Assembly: GCF_001426885.1 (NCBI RefSeq)
Contig: NZ_LMFP01000028.1
Coordinates: 519,811 to 583,810, forward strand
Direction: 5' to 3'
Length of the DNA stretch: 64,000 nt
Source of the DNA: Pelomonas sp. Root1444
Lineage (GTDB): Bacteria; Pseudomonadota; Gammaproteobacteria; Burkholderiales; Burkholderiaceae_C
Part shown: positions 44,910 to 56,638 of the stretch, piece by piece
Numbering within the stretch: the first letter of the stretch is position 1
How the letters are laid out: every line of letters begins with the position of its first letter
Made by a program: the position numbers and the translations under genes
Notes under the pieces: model-generated
The model's input: only the letters and a program-made list of their open reading frames with translations
Databases searched by the model: none
What the model was told of the DNA's origin: nothing

Positions 44910-46755
44910 ATGGTTGTGCCCGAATCCCTCCGCCCACGCGCGCTGCGCCTGCTCCGTCTGCTGGGCCGGCCGGGCTTTCATCTCTTCCTGACCGGCCTGC
45001 TGATGGTGCTGGGCTTCGTGCTCGCGCACCGCCTCAGTGAACGCAGTGGCCGTGAGCAGCTGTCGGCGCTGAGCACCGAGCGGCTGGAGCTGTACGCCTC
45101 CAACCTCGCCGCCGAACTGGGGCGGCATGCCTCGCTGCCCAGCCTGCTGGCTATCGCGCCGACGCTGCAGGCGCTGATGCAGGCCCCCGACGATCCCGAG
45201 CGCCGCCGTGCCGCCAGCCACATGCTGGCCCGCGTCAACGTGCGCGCGGGCACGCACCAGATCTTCTTCGCCACGCCGCAGGGCCAGGTCTTGTCCGCCA
45301 GCGAGCCGCTGGCCCCGCCGGCCCGCCTGCCCGAGGCGCTTGCCCAGGGCCGCAGCCACTTCTTCGCCGCCGACCCCAACACCGGCAGCACCGACTTCTA
45401 CCTGCTGCACCCGATGCGCCAGGCCAGCCAGGCGGCGGGCGTCATCGTCGTGCGCTTCAACCTTGCGCCGCTGGAGGCGACCTGGCTGGACCTCGGGCTG
45501 CGCTCGCAGGGTGAACGCATCCTCGTCGCCGACGACCAGGACGTGGTCATCATGAGCTCGGTGCAGGCCCTGAAGTACGCGGTGCTCGACCATGCCGACC
45601 CGTCGCGCCGCCAGGCCCTGCAGGCCAGCGCCCGCTACCCGCAGGCCATCGGCCCGGACCTCGACCTGCCCGCGTCGCTGGAGGTGCACCAGGGCCTGCA
45701 GGTCAAGCTGCCGCTGCCAGGGGCGAAGACCATGCTGGCCCAGCAGCGCCAGATCGTGCCGCTCGGGCTGCGCCTGGTGGCGCTGTCGGACCTGACCGAG
45801 GTGCGCCAGCGCGCGCAGCTGGCGGCCTGGGGCGGTGCGGCCTTCGGTGCGAGCGTGGGCCTGCTGGTGCTGCACCTGTCATCCCGGCGGCGCGCCCTGC
45901 GCCAGCTCACCCAGGCGCAGGCCGACCTGCGCCAGGCCCATGCGCAACTGGAGCAACTGGTCGACAGCCGCACCGCCGAGCTGCGTCAAACCAACGACGC
46001 GCTCAAGACCCAGATCGCCCAGCGCCTGCAGACCGAGGGCGAGCTGTTGCAGGCCAGCAAGCTGGCGGTGCTGGGCCAGATGTCGGCCGGGCTCTCACAC
46101 GAGGTCAATCAGCCGCTGACCGCGCTGCGTGCGCTGGCGCGCAATTCCATGCGCCTGCTGGAGGCCGGCCGTCAAGATGCGGTGGCGGCCAACCTGCAGA
46201 TCATGGACGACATGGTCGAGCGCATGAGCCAGATCACGCGGCAGCTCAAGAGCTTCGCCCGCAAGGCCGACGAGCAGGTCACCAGCGCGGTATCGCTGCT
46301 GGACTGCGTGCGCAACGCGCTGCTGCTGCTGGAGCACCGCAGCCGGGCGCTGGGCCTGGCCACCGAGATCGACCTGCCGCCCGGCCTGCGCGTGCGCGCC
46401 GAGGCCAACCGGCTGGAGCAGGTGCTGGTCAACCTGTTCGGCAACGCCATCGACGCGATGCAGCACGAGGCCGAGCGGCGGCTGCGCGTGCGCGCCGTCG
46501 CACAGGACGCGGGCCAGCGCGTGCTGGTGCAAGTGCAGGACTGCGGCCCTGGCGTCGGCGAGGCGGACCTGGCCCGCCTCTTCGAGCCCTTCTTCACGAC
46601 CAAGCCGGCCGGCGAGGGCCTGGGGCTCGGCCTGGTCATTTCGGCCAAGATCGTGCATGAGTTCGGCGGCACGCTGCGTGCCGAGAAGCTCGCGCAGGGC
46701 ATGAGTTTCGAGTTCGACCTCGCCGTCGAGAGCTGGACCGCCGTACCGGAGACCC

Positions 46756-46766
<11 letters not shown>
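44910..46766 (+). CDS. DctB-like sensor histidine kinase
   Basis: The 618-residue kinase has TM1 (~24-40, FHLFLTGLLMVLGFVLAH), a ~260-residue periplasmic double-Cache-type sensor (THQIFFATPQGQVLSA, DDQDVVIMSS) and TM2 (~305-323). A coiled-coil linker (~330-385), the H-box GLSHEVNQPLTALRALARNS with His397, and an ATPase domain (NRLEQVLVNLFGNAIDA, DCGPGV, GEGLGLGLVIS) follow. The layout and H-box are those of the DctB family, which senses C4-dicarboxylates; related AauS-type kinases sense acidic amino acids. It overlaps its regulator gene by 11 bp. Its position opposite livHMGF suggests it controls amino-acid uptake (inference). Confidence 0.88.
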
Positions 46767-48099
<1,333 letters not shown>

Positions 48100-48122
48100 A
48101 TTTGCGAGTCAGGAGGCCGCTC

Positions 48123-48320
48123 ATGAAGTTCGCGCCTGAGAAGTCCGGCAACCCTTTGAACACCGCCGTGGTGGGCGTCATCGCCCATGGCTTGGCGTTT
48201 GGCGGCGCGGGTTTGGCCCTTTACTGGTCCCTGCAGGACCATTCGTTCCTGCCCCTGGGGATTGCGTTCGCAGTCCTCACAGGCCTGGAAGGCCTGTTCG
48301 TCTACGCCAGCCGGCGCTGA
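48123..48320 (+). CDS. small two-helix membrane protein
   Basis: The 65-residue protein MKFAPEKSGNPLNTAVVG... has two hydrophobic helices (AVVGVIAHGLAFGGAGLALYW and LGIAFAVLTGLEGLFVYA) separated by a short hydrophilic turn. A ribosome-binding site AGGAGG precedes the ATG by a good spacing. It is 23 bp after the regulator gene and on the same strand, so it may belong to that operon. Function not recognised. Confidence 0.65.
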   Translation: MKFAPEKSGNPLNTAVVGVIAHGLAFGGAGLALYWSLQDHSFLPLGIAFAVLTGLEGLFVYASRR

Positions 48321-48321
48321 A

Positions 48322-49236
48322 TCAGCGATAACGCTCCGGGTCCGGCGAATCCGTCGGGTTCGCGATCACGCGGCGGAAGGCCGCGCTCATCGGCAGCTTC
48401 AGGTTCAGGCCCTGGGACGGCAGCGGCGACTCGAACCAGCGGCGGTAGATGGCGTGGATCTCGCCGCTGTGGTACAGGCCCGCCAGCACCTCATCCACCA
48501 GCGCCTTGAACTGCGGGTCGCCCTTGCGCAGGCCGATAGCGTAAGGCTCCACCGTCATCGCGGTGTCGGAGATGCGGTAGTCGTCCGCGCCCGGCCCCTG
48601 CTGGGCCAGCAAGGCGCGCAGCAGCACGTCGTCCATCAGAAAGGCCGCGGCGCGGCCGCTGCGCAGCAGCTGGAAGCCTTCGGGGTCGTCCAGCCCGCCC
48701 AGGATGCGTATGCCCAGCGCCTGCTCGTCATTGACCTTGGCCAGGTGCTGGATGCTGGTCGTGCCGATGGTGGACGCGACCAGTTGGCCGCGCAGGTCCG
48801 ACAGCCTCTGCACGCGCCTGGCCGTGCGCGTCAACAGCCGGCTCTCGGCGACGAAGATGGTCAGCGAGAAGGCCTGGCTGCGCGCCCGCTCGGCCGTGTG
48901 CGTGGTGATGCCGCACTCCATGTCCAGCGTGCCGTTGATGACCAGCGGCATGCGCGTGGCCGAAGCCACCTCGACGCGGCGCACCTCCAGGTCGGGCAGT
49001 TGCAGCTTCTCGCGCACGGCGGCGACGACGCGGTCGCACAGCTCGACCGTGTAGCCGGTGGGGCGCAACTGGGCGTCCAGATAGGAGAACGGCAACGAGG
49101 CCGGGCGGTAGCCGATGACGATGACGCCGGTGTCCCGCACGCGCGTGAGCGTGGGGCCATCGGCCGCCTGAGCCGTGCCGAAGCAAAGCGCCAAGCCAGC
49201 GCAGGCTGTCGCGCTAGCTCTCAGCAGCCGCTTCAT
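48322..49236 (-). CDS. periplasmic amino-acid binding protein (glutamate/aspartate GltI-like)
   Basis: The 304-residue family-3 solute-binding protein has a signal peptide (MKRLLRASATACAGLALCFGTAQA). The mature protein starts with the typical strand VIVIGYRPASLPFSYLD, then MECGITTHTAERA and SGEIHAIYRRWFESPLPSQGLNLKLPMS, the latter matching GltI-type C-termini. It would bind acidic amino acids for an ABC importer, but no gltJKL permease or ATPase is adjacent. Its first 23 bp overlap the end of rarA, so it is the last gene of the ftsK-lolA-rarA run. It is convergent with the small membrane protein gene. Confidence 0.88.
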   Translation of the reverse strand: MKRLLRASATACAGLALCFGTAQAADGPTLTRVRDTGVIVIGYRPASLPFSYLDAQLRPTGYTVELCDRVVAAVREKLQLPDLEVRRVEVASATRMPLVINGTLDMECGITTHTAERARSQAFSLTIFVAESRLLTRTARRVQRLSDLRGQLVASTIGTTSIQHLAKVNDEQALGIRILGGLDDPEGFQLLRSGRAAAFLMDDVLLRALLAQQGPGADDYRISDTAMTVEPYAIGLRKGDPQFKALVDEVLAGLYHSGEIHAIYRRWFESPLPSQGLNLKLPMSAAFRRVIANPTDSPDPERYR

Positions 49237-50512
49237 CGTCCAGCCGGCGAAGTTCGGCCAGCTTGTCTGCAATGCGCAGCTCCATCCCGCGCGGCACCGG
49301 CTCGTACCAGCGCTGGTGCTCCAGGCCGTCGGGCAGGTATTGCTCGCCGGCAGCGTAGCCGCCCGGCTCGTCATGCGCATAACGATAGGCCTTGCCGTAG
49401 CCCAGCTCCTTCATCAGCTTGGTCGGTGCATTGCGCAGGTGCACCGGCACCGGGCGGGACTGGTCCTGCTTGACGAAGGCCTTGACCGCGTTGAAGGCCT
49501 TGTAGACGGCGTTGGATTTGGGCGCGATGGCCAGGTAGACGACGGCCTCGGCCAGCGCCAGCTCGCCCTCGGGCGAACCCAGCCGCTCGTAGGTCTCGGC
49601 CGCATCCAGCGTGATGCGCAGCGCGCGCGGGTCGGCCAGGCCGATGTCCTCGCTGGCCATGCGGATGAGGCGGCGCGCGATGTAGCGGGCGTCGACGCCG
49701 CCGTCCACCATGCGCACGAACCAGTACAGCGACGCGTCCGGGTTACTGCCGCGCACCGACTTGTGCAGGGCGCTGATGACGTCGTAGAACTGGTCGCCGC
49801 CCTTGTCATAACGGCGCAACTGCTCGCCCAAGGTGCGTTCCAGCAACCCCTCGTCGATGCGGGCGCCGCCGGCCAGTGCGGCGGCTGATTCAAGGGCGTT
49901 CAGGAGCCGGCGGGCATCGCCGTCCGCATAGCCGATGAGGCGGTCGGCGGCCTGCTGGGTCGGCGGCTCGATGCCCAGCTCGGCGGCGCCGCGGGCGATG
50001 AGCTGCTGCAGCTCCTGCGCGTCCAGGCTCTTGAGCACCTGCACCTGGGCGCGCGACAGCAAGGCCGAGTTGACCTCGAAGCTGGGGTTCTCGGTCGTCG
50101 CGCCGATGAAGGTGAACAGGCCCGATTCGACATGCGGCAGGAAGGCGTCCTGCTGGGCCTTGTTGAAGCGGTGCACCTCGTCGACGAAGACCACCGTGCG
50201 CCGGCCCTGCTGCGCGGCGATCTGCGCGCGGTCCACGGCCTCGCGGATGTCCTTCACCCCGCCCAGCACCGCCGAGATGGCGATGAACTGCGCATCGAAG
50301 GCGCCCGCCACCAGCCGCGCCAGGGTCGTCTTGCCGACGCCCGGCGGGCCCCACAGGATCATGCTTTGCAGCCGCCCGGCCTCGAAGGCCGTGCGCAGCG
50401 GCATGCCGGGGCCCAGCAGGTGGCGCTGGCCGATGACCTCGTCCAGCGTCTTGGGCCGCAGCCGCTCGGCCAGCGGCTGGGCAGGCGGCTCGGCGGCGAA
50501 CAGATCCGTCAT
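49214..50512 (-). CDS. rarA: replication-associated recombination protein A
   Basis: The 432-residue AAA+ ATPase (RarA/MgsA/Mgs1/WRNIP1 family) acts at stalled replication forks. Walker A WGPPGVGKTTLARLVAG, Walker B VVFVDEVHRFNKAQQDAFLP, sensor 1 GATTENPSFEVNSALLSR and the C-terminal tetramerisation domain (YKAFNAVKAFVK, LRNAPTKLMKELGYGKAYRYAHDE) are intact. The start overlaps the lolA stop by 4 bp. Confidence 0.95.
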   Translation of the reverse strand: MTDLFAAEPPAQPLAERLRPKTLDEVIGQRHLLGPGMPLRTAFEAGRLQSMILWGPPGVGKTTLARLVAGAFDAQFIAISAVLGGVKDIREAVDRAQIAAQQGRRTVVFVDEVHRFNKAQQDAFLPHVESGLFTFIGATTENPSFEVNSALLSRAQVQVLKSLDAQELQQLIARGAAELGIEPPTQQAADRLIGYADGDARRLLNALESAAALAGGARIDEGLLERTLGEQLRRYDKGGDQFYDVISALHKSVRGSNPDASLYWFVRMVDGGVDARYIARRLIRMASEDIGLADPRALRITLDAAETYERLGSPEGELALAEAVVYLAIAPKSNAVYKAFNAVKAFVKQDQSRPVPVHLRNAPTKLMKELGYGKAYRYAHDEPGGYAAGEQYLPDGLEHQRWYEPVPRGMELRIADKLAELRRLDDEAAAES

Positions 50513-51129
50513 TGCTCGATGAGATCGGCCCCGGCCGGCAGCTTGAACTGGAAGCGCTCGGCCGCGACGGGCACGTTGGTCTGCACGGCGCTGAAGTCCA
50601 GCCGCGAGCGCTGACCGAAGGCGTCGACGATCTCCATCGCGGCGAGCTCCTTGCCCTTGAAGCCGAGCTTGAGGGACTGGATGGTGGACTCAGCCTGCTT
50701 GGCATCGGCCTGCTTGGGCACGGCCAGCACCCAATCCAGGCCGCCGTCGCTGGGCTGCGCCTTCAACGTGAAGTCACGCTCCAGGTTGGCGCCCGCGAGC
50801 AGCGCGGCAGGCGTGGCACCCAAAGCATCGGCCAGCTTGCGGGAGCTGGCCTGGTTGAGGTCGGCGTCGTAGATCCAGACCTTCTGCCCATCCGCGACGA
50901 TGACCTGCTCGAACGGCTTGGCGTACGCAAAGCGGAACTGGTTGGGCCGCTGGAACTCGAACGAGCCGGACGACACCTTCTTGCGCTTGCCATCCGGCGA
51001 CGTGACCGTCTGCGTGAAGTTGGCCTTGCCGCTCTTCACGTCGCGGCCGAAATCGCGCAGCGCGTCGACCGCGTCGGCATGGGCGACGCTGGCGATCAGC
51101 AGCGTCAGGCTGAGGAGGATGCGCTTCAT
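50509..51129 (-). CDS. lolA: outer-membrane lipoprotein carrier protein LolA
   Basis: The 206-residue periplasmic chaperone shuttles lipoproteins from LolCDE to LolB. The signal peptide is [20 protein letters not shown]. The mature protein shows the LolA pattern [32 protein letters not shown], then [18 protein letters not shown]. It overlaps ftsK and rarA by 4 bp on each side, the conserved ftsK-lolA-rarA order. Confidence 0.94.
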   Translation of the reverse strand: MKRILLSLTLLIASVAHADAVDALRDFGRDVKSGKANFTQTVTSPDGKRKKVSSGSFEFQRPNQFRFAYAKPFEQVIVADGQKVWIYDADLNQASSRKLADALGATPAALLAGANLERDFTLKAQPSDGGLDWVLAVPKQADAKQAESTIQSLKLGFKGKELAAMEIVDAFGQRSRLDFSAVQTNVPVAAERFQFKLPAGADLIEQ

Positions 51130-53510
51130 TCGTCTCGTTTCGGAATAATCAACTCGCGGCTGCCGTTGGAGGCCAGGGCGCCGACGAGACCGGACTTTTC
51201 CATCTGCTCCAGCAGCCGCGCGGCGCGGTTGTAGCCGATGCGCAGGTGTCGCTGCACCAGCGAGATGGACGCCTTGCGGTGCTGCAGCACGATGGCCACG
51301 GCCTGGTCGTACATCGGGTCGGCCTCGCCGGCCGCTTCGCCGGGCGCAGGTGCCTCGCCGCCCATGTCGTCGAGTACGCCGCCTTCGAGAATGCCTTCGA
51401 TGTAATTCGGTTCACCCTGGGACTTGATGTACTCCACAACGCGGTGGACCTCGTCGTCGCTGACAAAGGCGCCGTGCACGCGGATGGGCAGGCCGGTGCC
51501 GGAGGGCATGTAGAGCATGTCGCCCATGCCCAGTAGCGCCTCGGCGCCCATCTGGTCGAGGATGGTGCGACTGTCGATCTTGGAGCTGACCTGGAAGGAC
51601 AGCCGTGTCGGGATGTTGGCCTTGATGAGGCCGGTGATGACGTCCACCGACGGTCGCTGCGTGGCCAGGATCAGATGGATGCCCGCCGCCCGCGCCTTCT
51701 GCGCCAGCCGCGCGATCAGTTCCTCGATCTTCTTGCCGACCACCATCATCAGGTCGGCCAGTTCGTCGATGACGACGACGATGAAGGGCAGCTTTTGCAG
51801 GGGCTCGGGTTCCTCGGGCGTCAGGCTAAACGGGTTGGGGATGCTGATGCCGTTGGCCTCGGACTCGGCTATCTTTTTGTTGTAGCCGGCGAGGTTGCGC
51901 ACGCCCATCTTGGACATGAGCTTGTAGCGCCGCTCCATCTCGCCGACACACCAGTTCAACGCATTGCCGGCCTGCTTCATGTCCGTCACGACCGGCGCCA
52001 GCAGGTGCGGGATGCCCTCGTAGACGCTCATCTCCAGCATCTTGGGGTCGATGAGGATGAGACGGACGTCGCGGGCCTCGGCTTTGTAGAGCAGGCTGAG
52101 GATCATCGCGTTGATGCCCACCGACTTGCCCGAACCGGTCGTGCCGGCCACCAGGCAGTGCGGCATCTTGGCGAGGTCAGCCACGACGGGCAGGCCGATG
52201 ATGTCCTTGCCCAGGCCCATGGTCAGCTGGGATGCGGCGTCAGCATAGACCTGCGAGCCGAGGATCTCCGACAAGCGGATGGTCTGGCGGCGCGCATTGG
52301 GCAGCTCCAGCGCCATGTAGTTCTTGCCGGGAATGGTCTCGACGACGCGGATGGACACGAGGCTGAGTGAGCGCGCCAGGTCTTTGGCCAGCCCGACGAT
52401 CTGCGAGCCCTTCACGCCGGTGGCCGGCTCGATCTCGTAGCGCGTGATGACCGGCCCGGGCGACGCAGCGACGACATGCACTTCCACGCCGAAATCGCGC
52501 AGCTTCTTCTCGATGAGACGGCTGGTCATCTCCAGCGACTCGGGCGTGACCGTCTCCTGTCGGCCAGGCGCGGCATCCAGCAGGTCGACCTGCGGGAGCT
52601 TGGCGTCACCCGCATCGATGAACAGCGTCTGCTGGCGCTCTTTGGCCACGCGCGTGGACTGCGGCACCTCGACGACGGGCGCCTCGATGACCAGGGGCGC
52701 GTGCTCCGCCCCGCCCTGCTCCCACTGGCGCTCGATCTGGCGCTCCACCTCGACCTCGTGCTCACGCTCCTTGACGGCCTGCTCGCCGGCCTTCTGGTCC
52801 GCCTTGATCTCGCGCTTTTCGATGCGTTTCTCGCGCAACTCTTCGATGCGCTCGCCGATGCGCTCGGCCAGATGGCCCCACGAGAAGCGGAACGCCCACG
52901 ACAAGCCGGTCAGCAGCAGCACGATCCAAACGACGCCGGAACCGGCAAAGCCCAGGCCCTTCATGCCCAGCGGCCCGAGCGTGTAGCCAACGAGGCCGCC
53001 CGCATGCCCCGGCAGGCGCGGCTCTAGGGCGTAGAGGCGGCTCCACTCCAGCGCGCAGCTCGCGCCGATCAGCAGCACGAGGCCGGCCCACCAGCGTGCC
53101 CGCTGGCTCCAGCGTGGCGCCGGCAGCACGTCATGTCGCAACACGCCGGCCAGGCCGCGCAACCAGCCACGCAGCGCCAGCAGCGGCAGCCACCAGGCGG
53201 AGAAGCCGAACAGGAACAGTAGCCCGTCCGACAGCCACGCACCGAAGCTGCCGACGCGGTTGCCGACGAGGTCGCGCTGGCCGCTGGTGCTGAAGGCGGC
53301 ATCGCGCAGGTCATGCGTGGTCATGGCAAGCACGAGCAGGGCTAACAGCAGGGCCGTCAAGGCCAACCATAGCGGCGTGCGCAACAGCCGCGAGGCAGCG
53401 GACGGCGGCGGGGCCGCGGGTTTGGGCGCCTGTCGGCGGGCAGGTTTGGCGGCAGCGGGTTCGCCGGCGGTCTCATCGCCGCCCAGCAGGGAACCGAGGG
53501 GAAAACTCAT
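51126..53510 (-). CDS. ftsK: DNA translocase FtsK
   Basis: The 794-residue divisome protein pumps chromosome termini and activates XerCD. Four N-terminal helices lie within ~45-215, then a short charged linker ([18 protein letters not shown]; much shorter than in E. coli). The motor domain has Walker [17 protein letters not shown] and Walker [16 protein letters not shown]. The C-terminal gamma winged helix ends it ([30 protein letters not shown]). The first of four tightly overlapping genes; the Crp-family gene lies 16 bp upstream and could be co-transcribed. Confidence 0.96.
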   Translation of the reverse strand: MSFPLGSLLGGDETAGEPAAAKPARRQAPKPAAPPPSAASRLLRTPLWLALTALLLALLVLAMTTHDLRDAAFSTSGQRDLVGNRVGSFGAWLSDGLLFLFGFSAWWLPLLALRGWLRGLAGVLRHDVLPAPRWSQRARWWAGLVLLIGASCALEWSRLYALEPRLPGHAGGLVGYTLGPLGMKGLGFAGSGVVWIVLLLTGLSWAFRFSWGHLAERIGERIEELREKRIEKREIKADQKAGEQAVKEREHEVEVERQIERQWEQGGAEHAPLVIEAPVVEVPQSTRVAKERQQTLFIDAGDAKLPQVDLLDAAPGRQETVTPESLEMTSRLIEKKLRDFGVEVHVVAASPGPVITRYEIEPATGVKGSQIVGLAKDLARSLSLVSIRVVETIPGKNYMALELPNARRQTIRLSEILGSQVYADAASQLTMGLGKDIIGLPVVADLAKMPHCLVAGTTGSGKSVGINAMILSLLYKAEARDVRLILIDPKMLEMSVYEGIPHLLAPVVTDMKQAGNALNWCVGEMERRYKLMSKMGVRNLAGYNKKIAESEANGISIPNPFSLTPEEPEPLQKLPFIVVVIDELADLMMVVGKKIEELIARLAQKARAAGIHLILATQRPSVDVITGLIKANIPTRLSFQVSSKIDSRTILDQMGAEALLGMGDMLYMPSGTGLPIRVHGAFVSDDEVHRVVEYIKSQGEPNYIEGILEGGVLDDMGGEAPAPGEAAGEADPMYDQAVAIVLQHRKASISLVQRHLRIGYNRAARLLEQMEKSGLVGALASNGSRELIIPKRDE

Positions 53511-53526
53511 CCCCGCATTGTCACCG

Positions 53527-54195
53527 TCAATCGTGGGTCAGCCGTTCCTTGATGACCACCGAACCGTTCTCAAGCGTTTCGATGACGCCGCGCTCCTCCA
53601 GGTCCTTCATGACCCGGCTGACCATCTCGCGCGACGCGCCGACGACCTTGGCCATGTCCTGGCGCGAGACCTTGCCGCGGATGAGCTTGATGCCCTTCTC
53701 GTCCTCGGACATGTCCAGCAGCGTGCGCGCGACGCGGCCGTAGACGTCCAGCAGGGCGAGCGACTCGATCTGGCGGTCGGCGTTGCGCAGCCGCGCAACA
53801 AGCCCGCGCAGGATGCCGTACGACAGGCTGCTGCTTTCGGGCAGGCAGCGCGCGAACTCCAGCCGGCCCAGCACCAGCATGTCGGTCTGCACCTCGGCGC
53901 GTACGGTGGCCGAGTGCGGCTCGTTGTCGATGAGGCTCATCTCGCCGACGTAGTCGCCCGACTGCAGCACGGCGAGGATGACCTCGCGGCCACGGTGGTC
54001 GGCCGTCAACACACGGGCTCGGCCGTTCAACAGGATGAATAGCGCGTTGGACTTGGTGCCCTGCTCGACGATCAGTTCACCACGCTTGAAGCGGCGCTTG
54101 ACGACGCTGTCGGCGATGGACTGGGCCTGGTCGGTGGTCAGCATCGAGAACAACGGAACGCGCCGGATCAGGTCCAGGTTGGAAATCATCGCCAT
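53527..54195 (-). CDS. Crp/Fnr-family transcriptional regulator
   Basis: The 222-residue regulator has a cyclic-nucleotide-binding fold ([41 protein letters not shown]) and a C-terminal winged helix ([30 protein letters not shown]). It lacks the N-terminal Cys cluster of FNR. The phosphate-binding Arg-Ser of cAMP-binding CRP is His-Ser here (PHSATVRA), so cAMP binding is doubtful. The ATG at 54195 follows GGAGAG. It sits between trxB (divergent, 175 bp) and ftsK (same strand). Confidence 0.9.
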   Translation of the reverse strand: MAMISNLDLIRRVPLFSMLTTDQAQSIADSVVKRRFKRGELIVEQGTKSNALFILLNGRARVLTADHRGREVILAVLQSGDYVGEMSLIDNEPHSATVRAEVQTDMLVLGRLEFARCLPESSSLSYGILRGLVARLRNADRQIESLALLDVYGRVARTLLDMSEDEKGIKLIRGKVSRQDMAKVVGASREMVSRVMKDLEERGVIETLENGSVVIKERLTHD

Positions 54196-54214
54196 ATGCA
54201 CTCTCCAGGTTTGA

Positions 54215-55330
<1,116 letters not shown>

Positions 55331-55353
55331 GCCGCGCCGCGGGCGCTCGTCCA

Positions 55354-55382
55354 TGGACGACCTGTGGGTTTGCCGCTATACT
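55354..55382 (+). promoter_or_regulatory. sigma-70 promoter of rpmB-rpmG
   Basis: TGGACG (-35, 4 of 6) and TATACT (-10, 5 of 6) are separated by exactly 17 bp. The predicted start near 55389 gives a ~125-nt leader before rpmB. Confidence 0.6.
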
Positions 55383-55415
55383 CGCGGGCTTGCCTGCTGG
55401 ATGGACCGCGCCTGA

Positions 55416-55484
55416 CTGGTTGATACGTCAACCGGCTTGGGTTTAGCAGGCATTTGCGGTCAAAGGGCCGTCCGCGAGGACGGC
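55416..55484 (+). promoter_or_regulatory. hairpin-rich 5' leader of rpmB-rpmG
   Basis: There are two stable stems: GGTTGA / TCAACC around a UACG (UNCG-type) tetraloop, extended by a wobble and one pair (55416-55435), and GCCGTCC / GGACGGC around GCGA, a GNRA tetraloop (55467-55484). They lie between the promoter and the ribosome-binding site. Possible autoregulatory or stabilising leader (inference). Confidence 0.4.
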
Positions 55485-55515
55485 TGGTCAGCGAAGTCAA
55501 ACCGGAGAAGCGTCA

Positions 55516-55749
55516 ATGGCACGCGTCTGTCAAGTCACGGGCAAGAAGCCCATGGTCGGGAACAATGTTTCCCACGCCAACAACAAAACCAAGCGTCGGT
55601 TCCTGCCGAACCTGCAATACCGCCGTTTCTGGGTGGAATCGGAAAACCGTTGGGTGCGCCTGCGCATCACGAACGCCGCTCTGCGTTTGATCGACAAGGT
55701 CGGCATCGACCAAGTCATCGCCGATCTGCGCGCTAAGGGTGAGCTGTAA
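55516..55749 (+). CDS. rpmB: 50S ribosomal protein L28
   Basis: The 77-residue basic protein begins [29 protein letters not shown], diagnostic of bacterial L28. The single Cys near the N-terminus (VCQVTGK) is the non-zinc form. The ribosome-binding site CCGGAGA is at good spacing. It is followed by rpmG after 45 bp, the usual pair. Confidence 0.97.
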   Translation: MARVCQVTGKKPMVGNNVSHANNKTKRRFLPNLQYRRFWVESENRWVRLRITNAALRLIDKVGIDQVIADLRAKGEL

Positions 55750-55794
55750 GGCGAGCTCTGATCGTCATTCACTGACTACTGAAGGAATACGACC

Positions 55795-55965
55795 ATGGCA
55801 TCCAAAGGCGGCCGCGAAAAGATCAAGCTGGAGTCCACTGCGGGCACCGGCCACTTCTACACGACGAACAAGAACAAGAAGACCACGCCCGAAAAGCTCG
55901 AATTCATGAAGTTCGATCCCAAGGCGCGCAAGCATGTCCTGTACAAGGAAATCAAGCTGAAGTGA
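55795..55965 (+). CDS. rpmG: 50S ribosomal protein L33
   Basis: The short 56-residue protein begins [24 protein letters not shown] and continues [20 protein letters not shown], the L33 signature. It lacks the four zinc Cys (zinc-independent form). The ribosome-binding site GAAGGA precedes the ATG. It is co-transcribed with rpmB and ends before a strong terminator. Confidence 0.97.
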   Translation: MASKGGREKIKLESTAGTGHFYTTNKNKKTTPEKLEFMKFDPKARKHVLYKEIKLK

Positions 55966-56003
55966 TCGCCAGCGGCTCACACCGCTTGCGCTTCAGCCAA
56001 AAC

Positions 56004-56037
56004 AAAACCCGCCAAGCGGCAACGCTGGCGGGTTTTG
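56004..56037 (+). terminator. terminator of rpmB-rpmG
   Basis: An 11-bp stem AAAACCCGCCA / TGGCGGGTTTT with an 11-nt loop lies 38 bp after rpmG. The A/T flanks allow it to work on both strands, so it may also end the convergent DUF3016 gene. Confidence 0.85.
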
Positions 56038-56053
56038 TCGTTGTGGCGCCCAA

Positions 56054-56539
56054 TCAGCGCGCCGTGGCGACCTTCGGGCTGAACTCGTCCTTGAACCAGC
56101 GGTCGATCATCTGCTTCTCGTAGCGCAGCGAGTCGCTGCTGGAATAGTTGTTGAAACCGTCTTGGTAGTTCATGTCGCGCAGTTTGACCTCGCCCTGCTG
56201 CACCACCTTGCCGCCCTCGCGCACTTCGTAGTTGAAGGCGATGTAAGGCAGCGTGACCGTGCGCATCACGCGCAGCCACTCCATGCGGCGGCCGAAGGGT
56301 TCAACCTCACCGGCCAGGTCCAAGTCGGTCACGTCGATGCGCACCTCCTTGCCCGGCAGGCGCTTGCCAGCCTGCTGGACGAGGTGGGCTTCGATGTCCT
56401 TCAACAGATCCATCTGCTTGAAGCCGTGGTTGTCCTTGATGTCCGAGAACTTCTCGGGTTGGACGAAATTCACCTGCACGTCGGCACGCGCGGTGGCAGC
56501 GAGGGCCAGCAGGCCCAGAGCAATCCAGTGGTGTTTCAT
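56054..56539 (-). CDS. DUF3016 secreted protein
   Basis: The 161-residue exported protein has the signal peptide MKHHWIALGLLALAATARA. The mature start VQVNFVQPEKFSDIKD and the later motif EVRIDVTDLDLAGEVEPF match the DUF3016 family, typically periplasmic and of unknown function. The C-terminal part GEVKLRDMNYQDGFNNYSSSDSLRYEKQMIDRWF is also typical. It is convergent with rpmG and ~100 bp downstream of the desaturase gene, separated from it by a terminator. Confidence 0.85.
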   Translation of the reverse strand: MKHHWIALGLLALAATARADVQVNFVQPEKFSDIKDNHGFKQMDLLKDIEAHLVQQAGKRLPGKEVRIDVTDLDLAGEVEPFGRRMEWLRVMRTVTLPYIAFNYEVREGGKVVQQGEVKLRDMNYQDGFNNYSSSDSLRYEKQMIDRWFKDEFSPKVATAR

Positions 56540-56587
56540 GGCATGCCTCCTGATTCAGCGACTGCGTGCACCAAGTCTAGGCCAGAC

Positions 56588-56620
56588 AAAAAAAAAGGGC
56601 GCCACGCAGGGGCGCCCTTT
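56588..56620 (-). terminator. Rho-independent terminator of the desaturase gene
   Basis: The 10-bp stem AAAGGGCGCC / GGCGCCCTTT with a 7-nt loop is followed on the minus strand by at least nine T. It lies 19 bp after the desaturase stop. Confidence 0.88.
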
Positions 56621-56638
56621 ACACCGGCGAAACCTCGC

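Noticed and set aside
55416-55435. FNR/ANR box in the rpmB leader (TTGATACGTCAA)
   Set aside because: Half-sites TTGA/TCAA are only 4 bp apart instead of 6, and it lies downstream of the -10; better read as an RNA hairpin.
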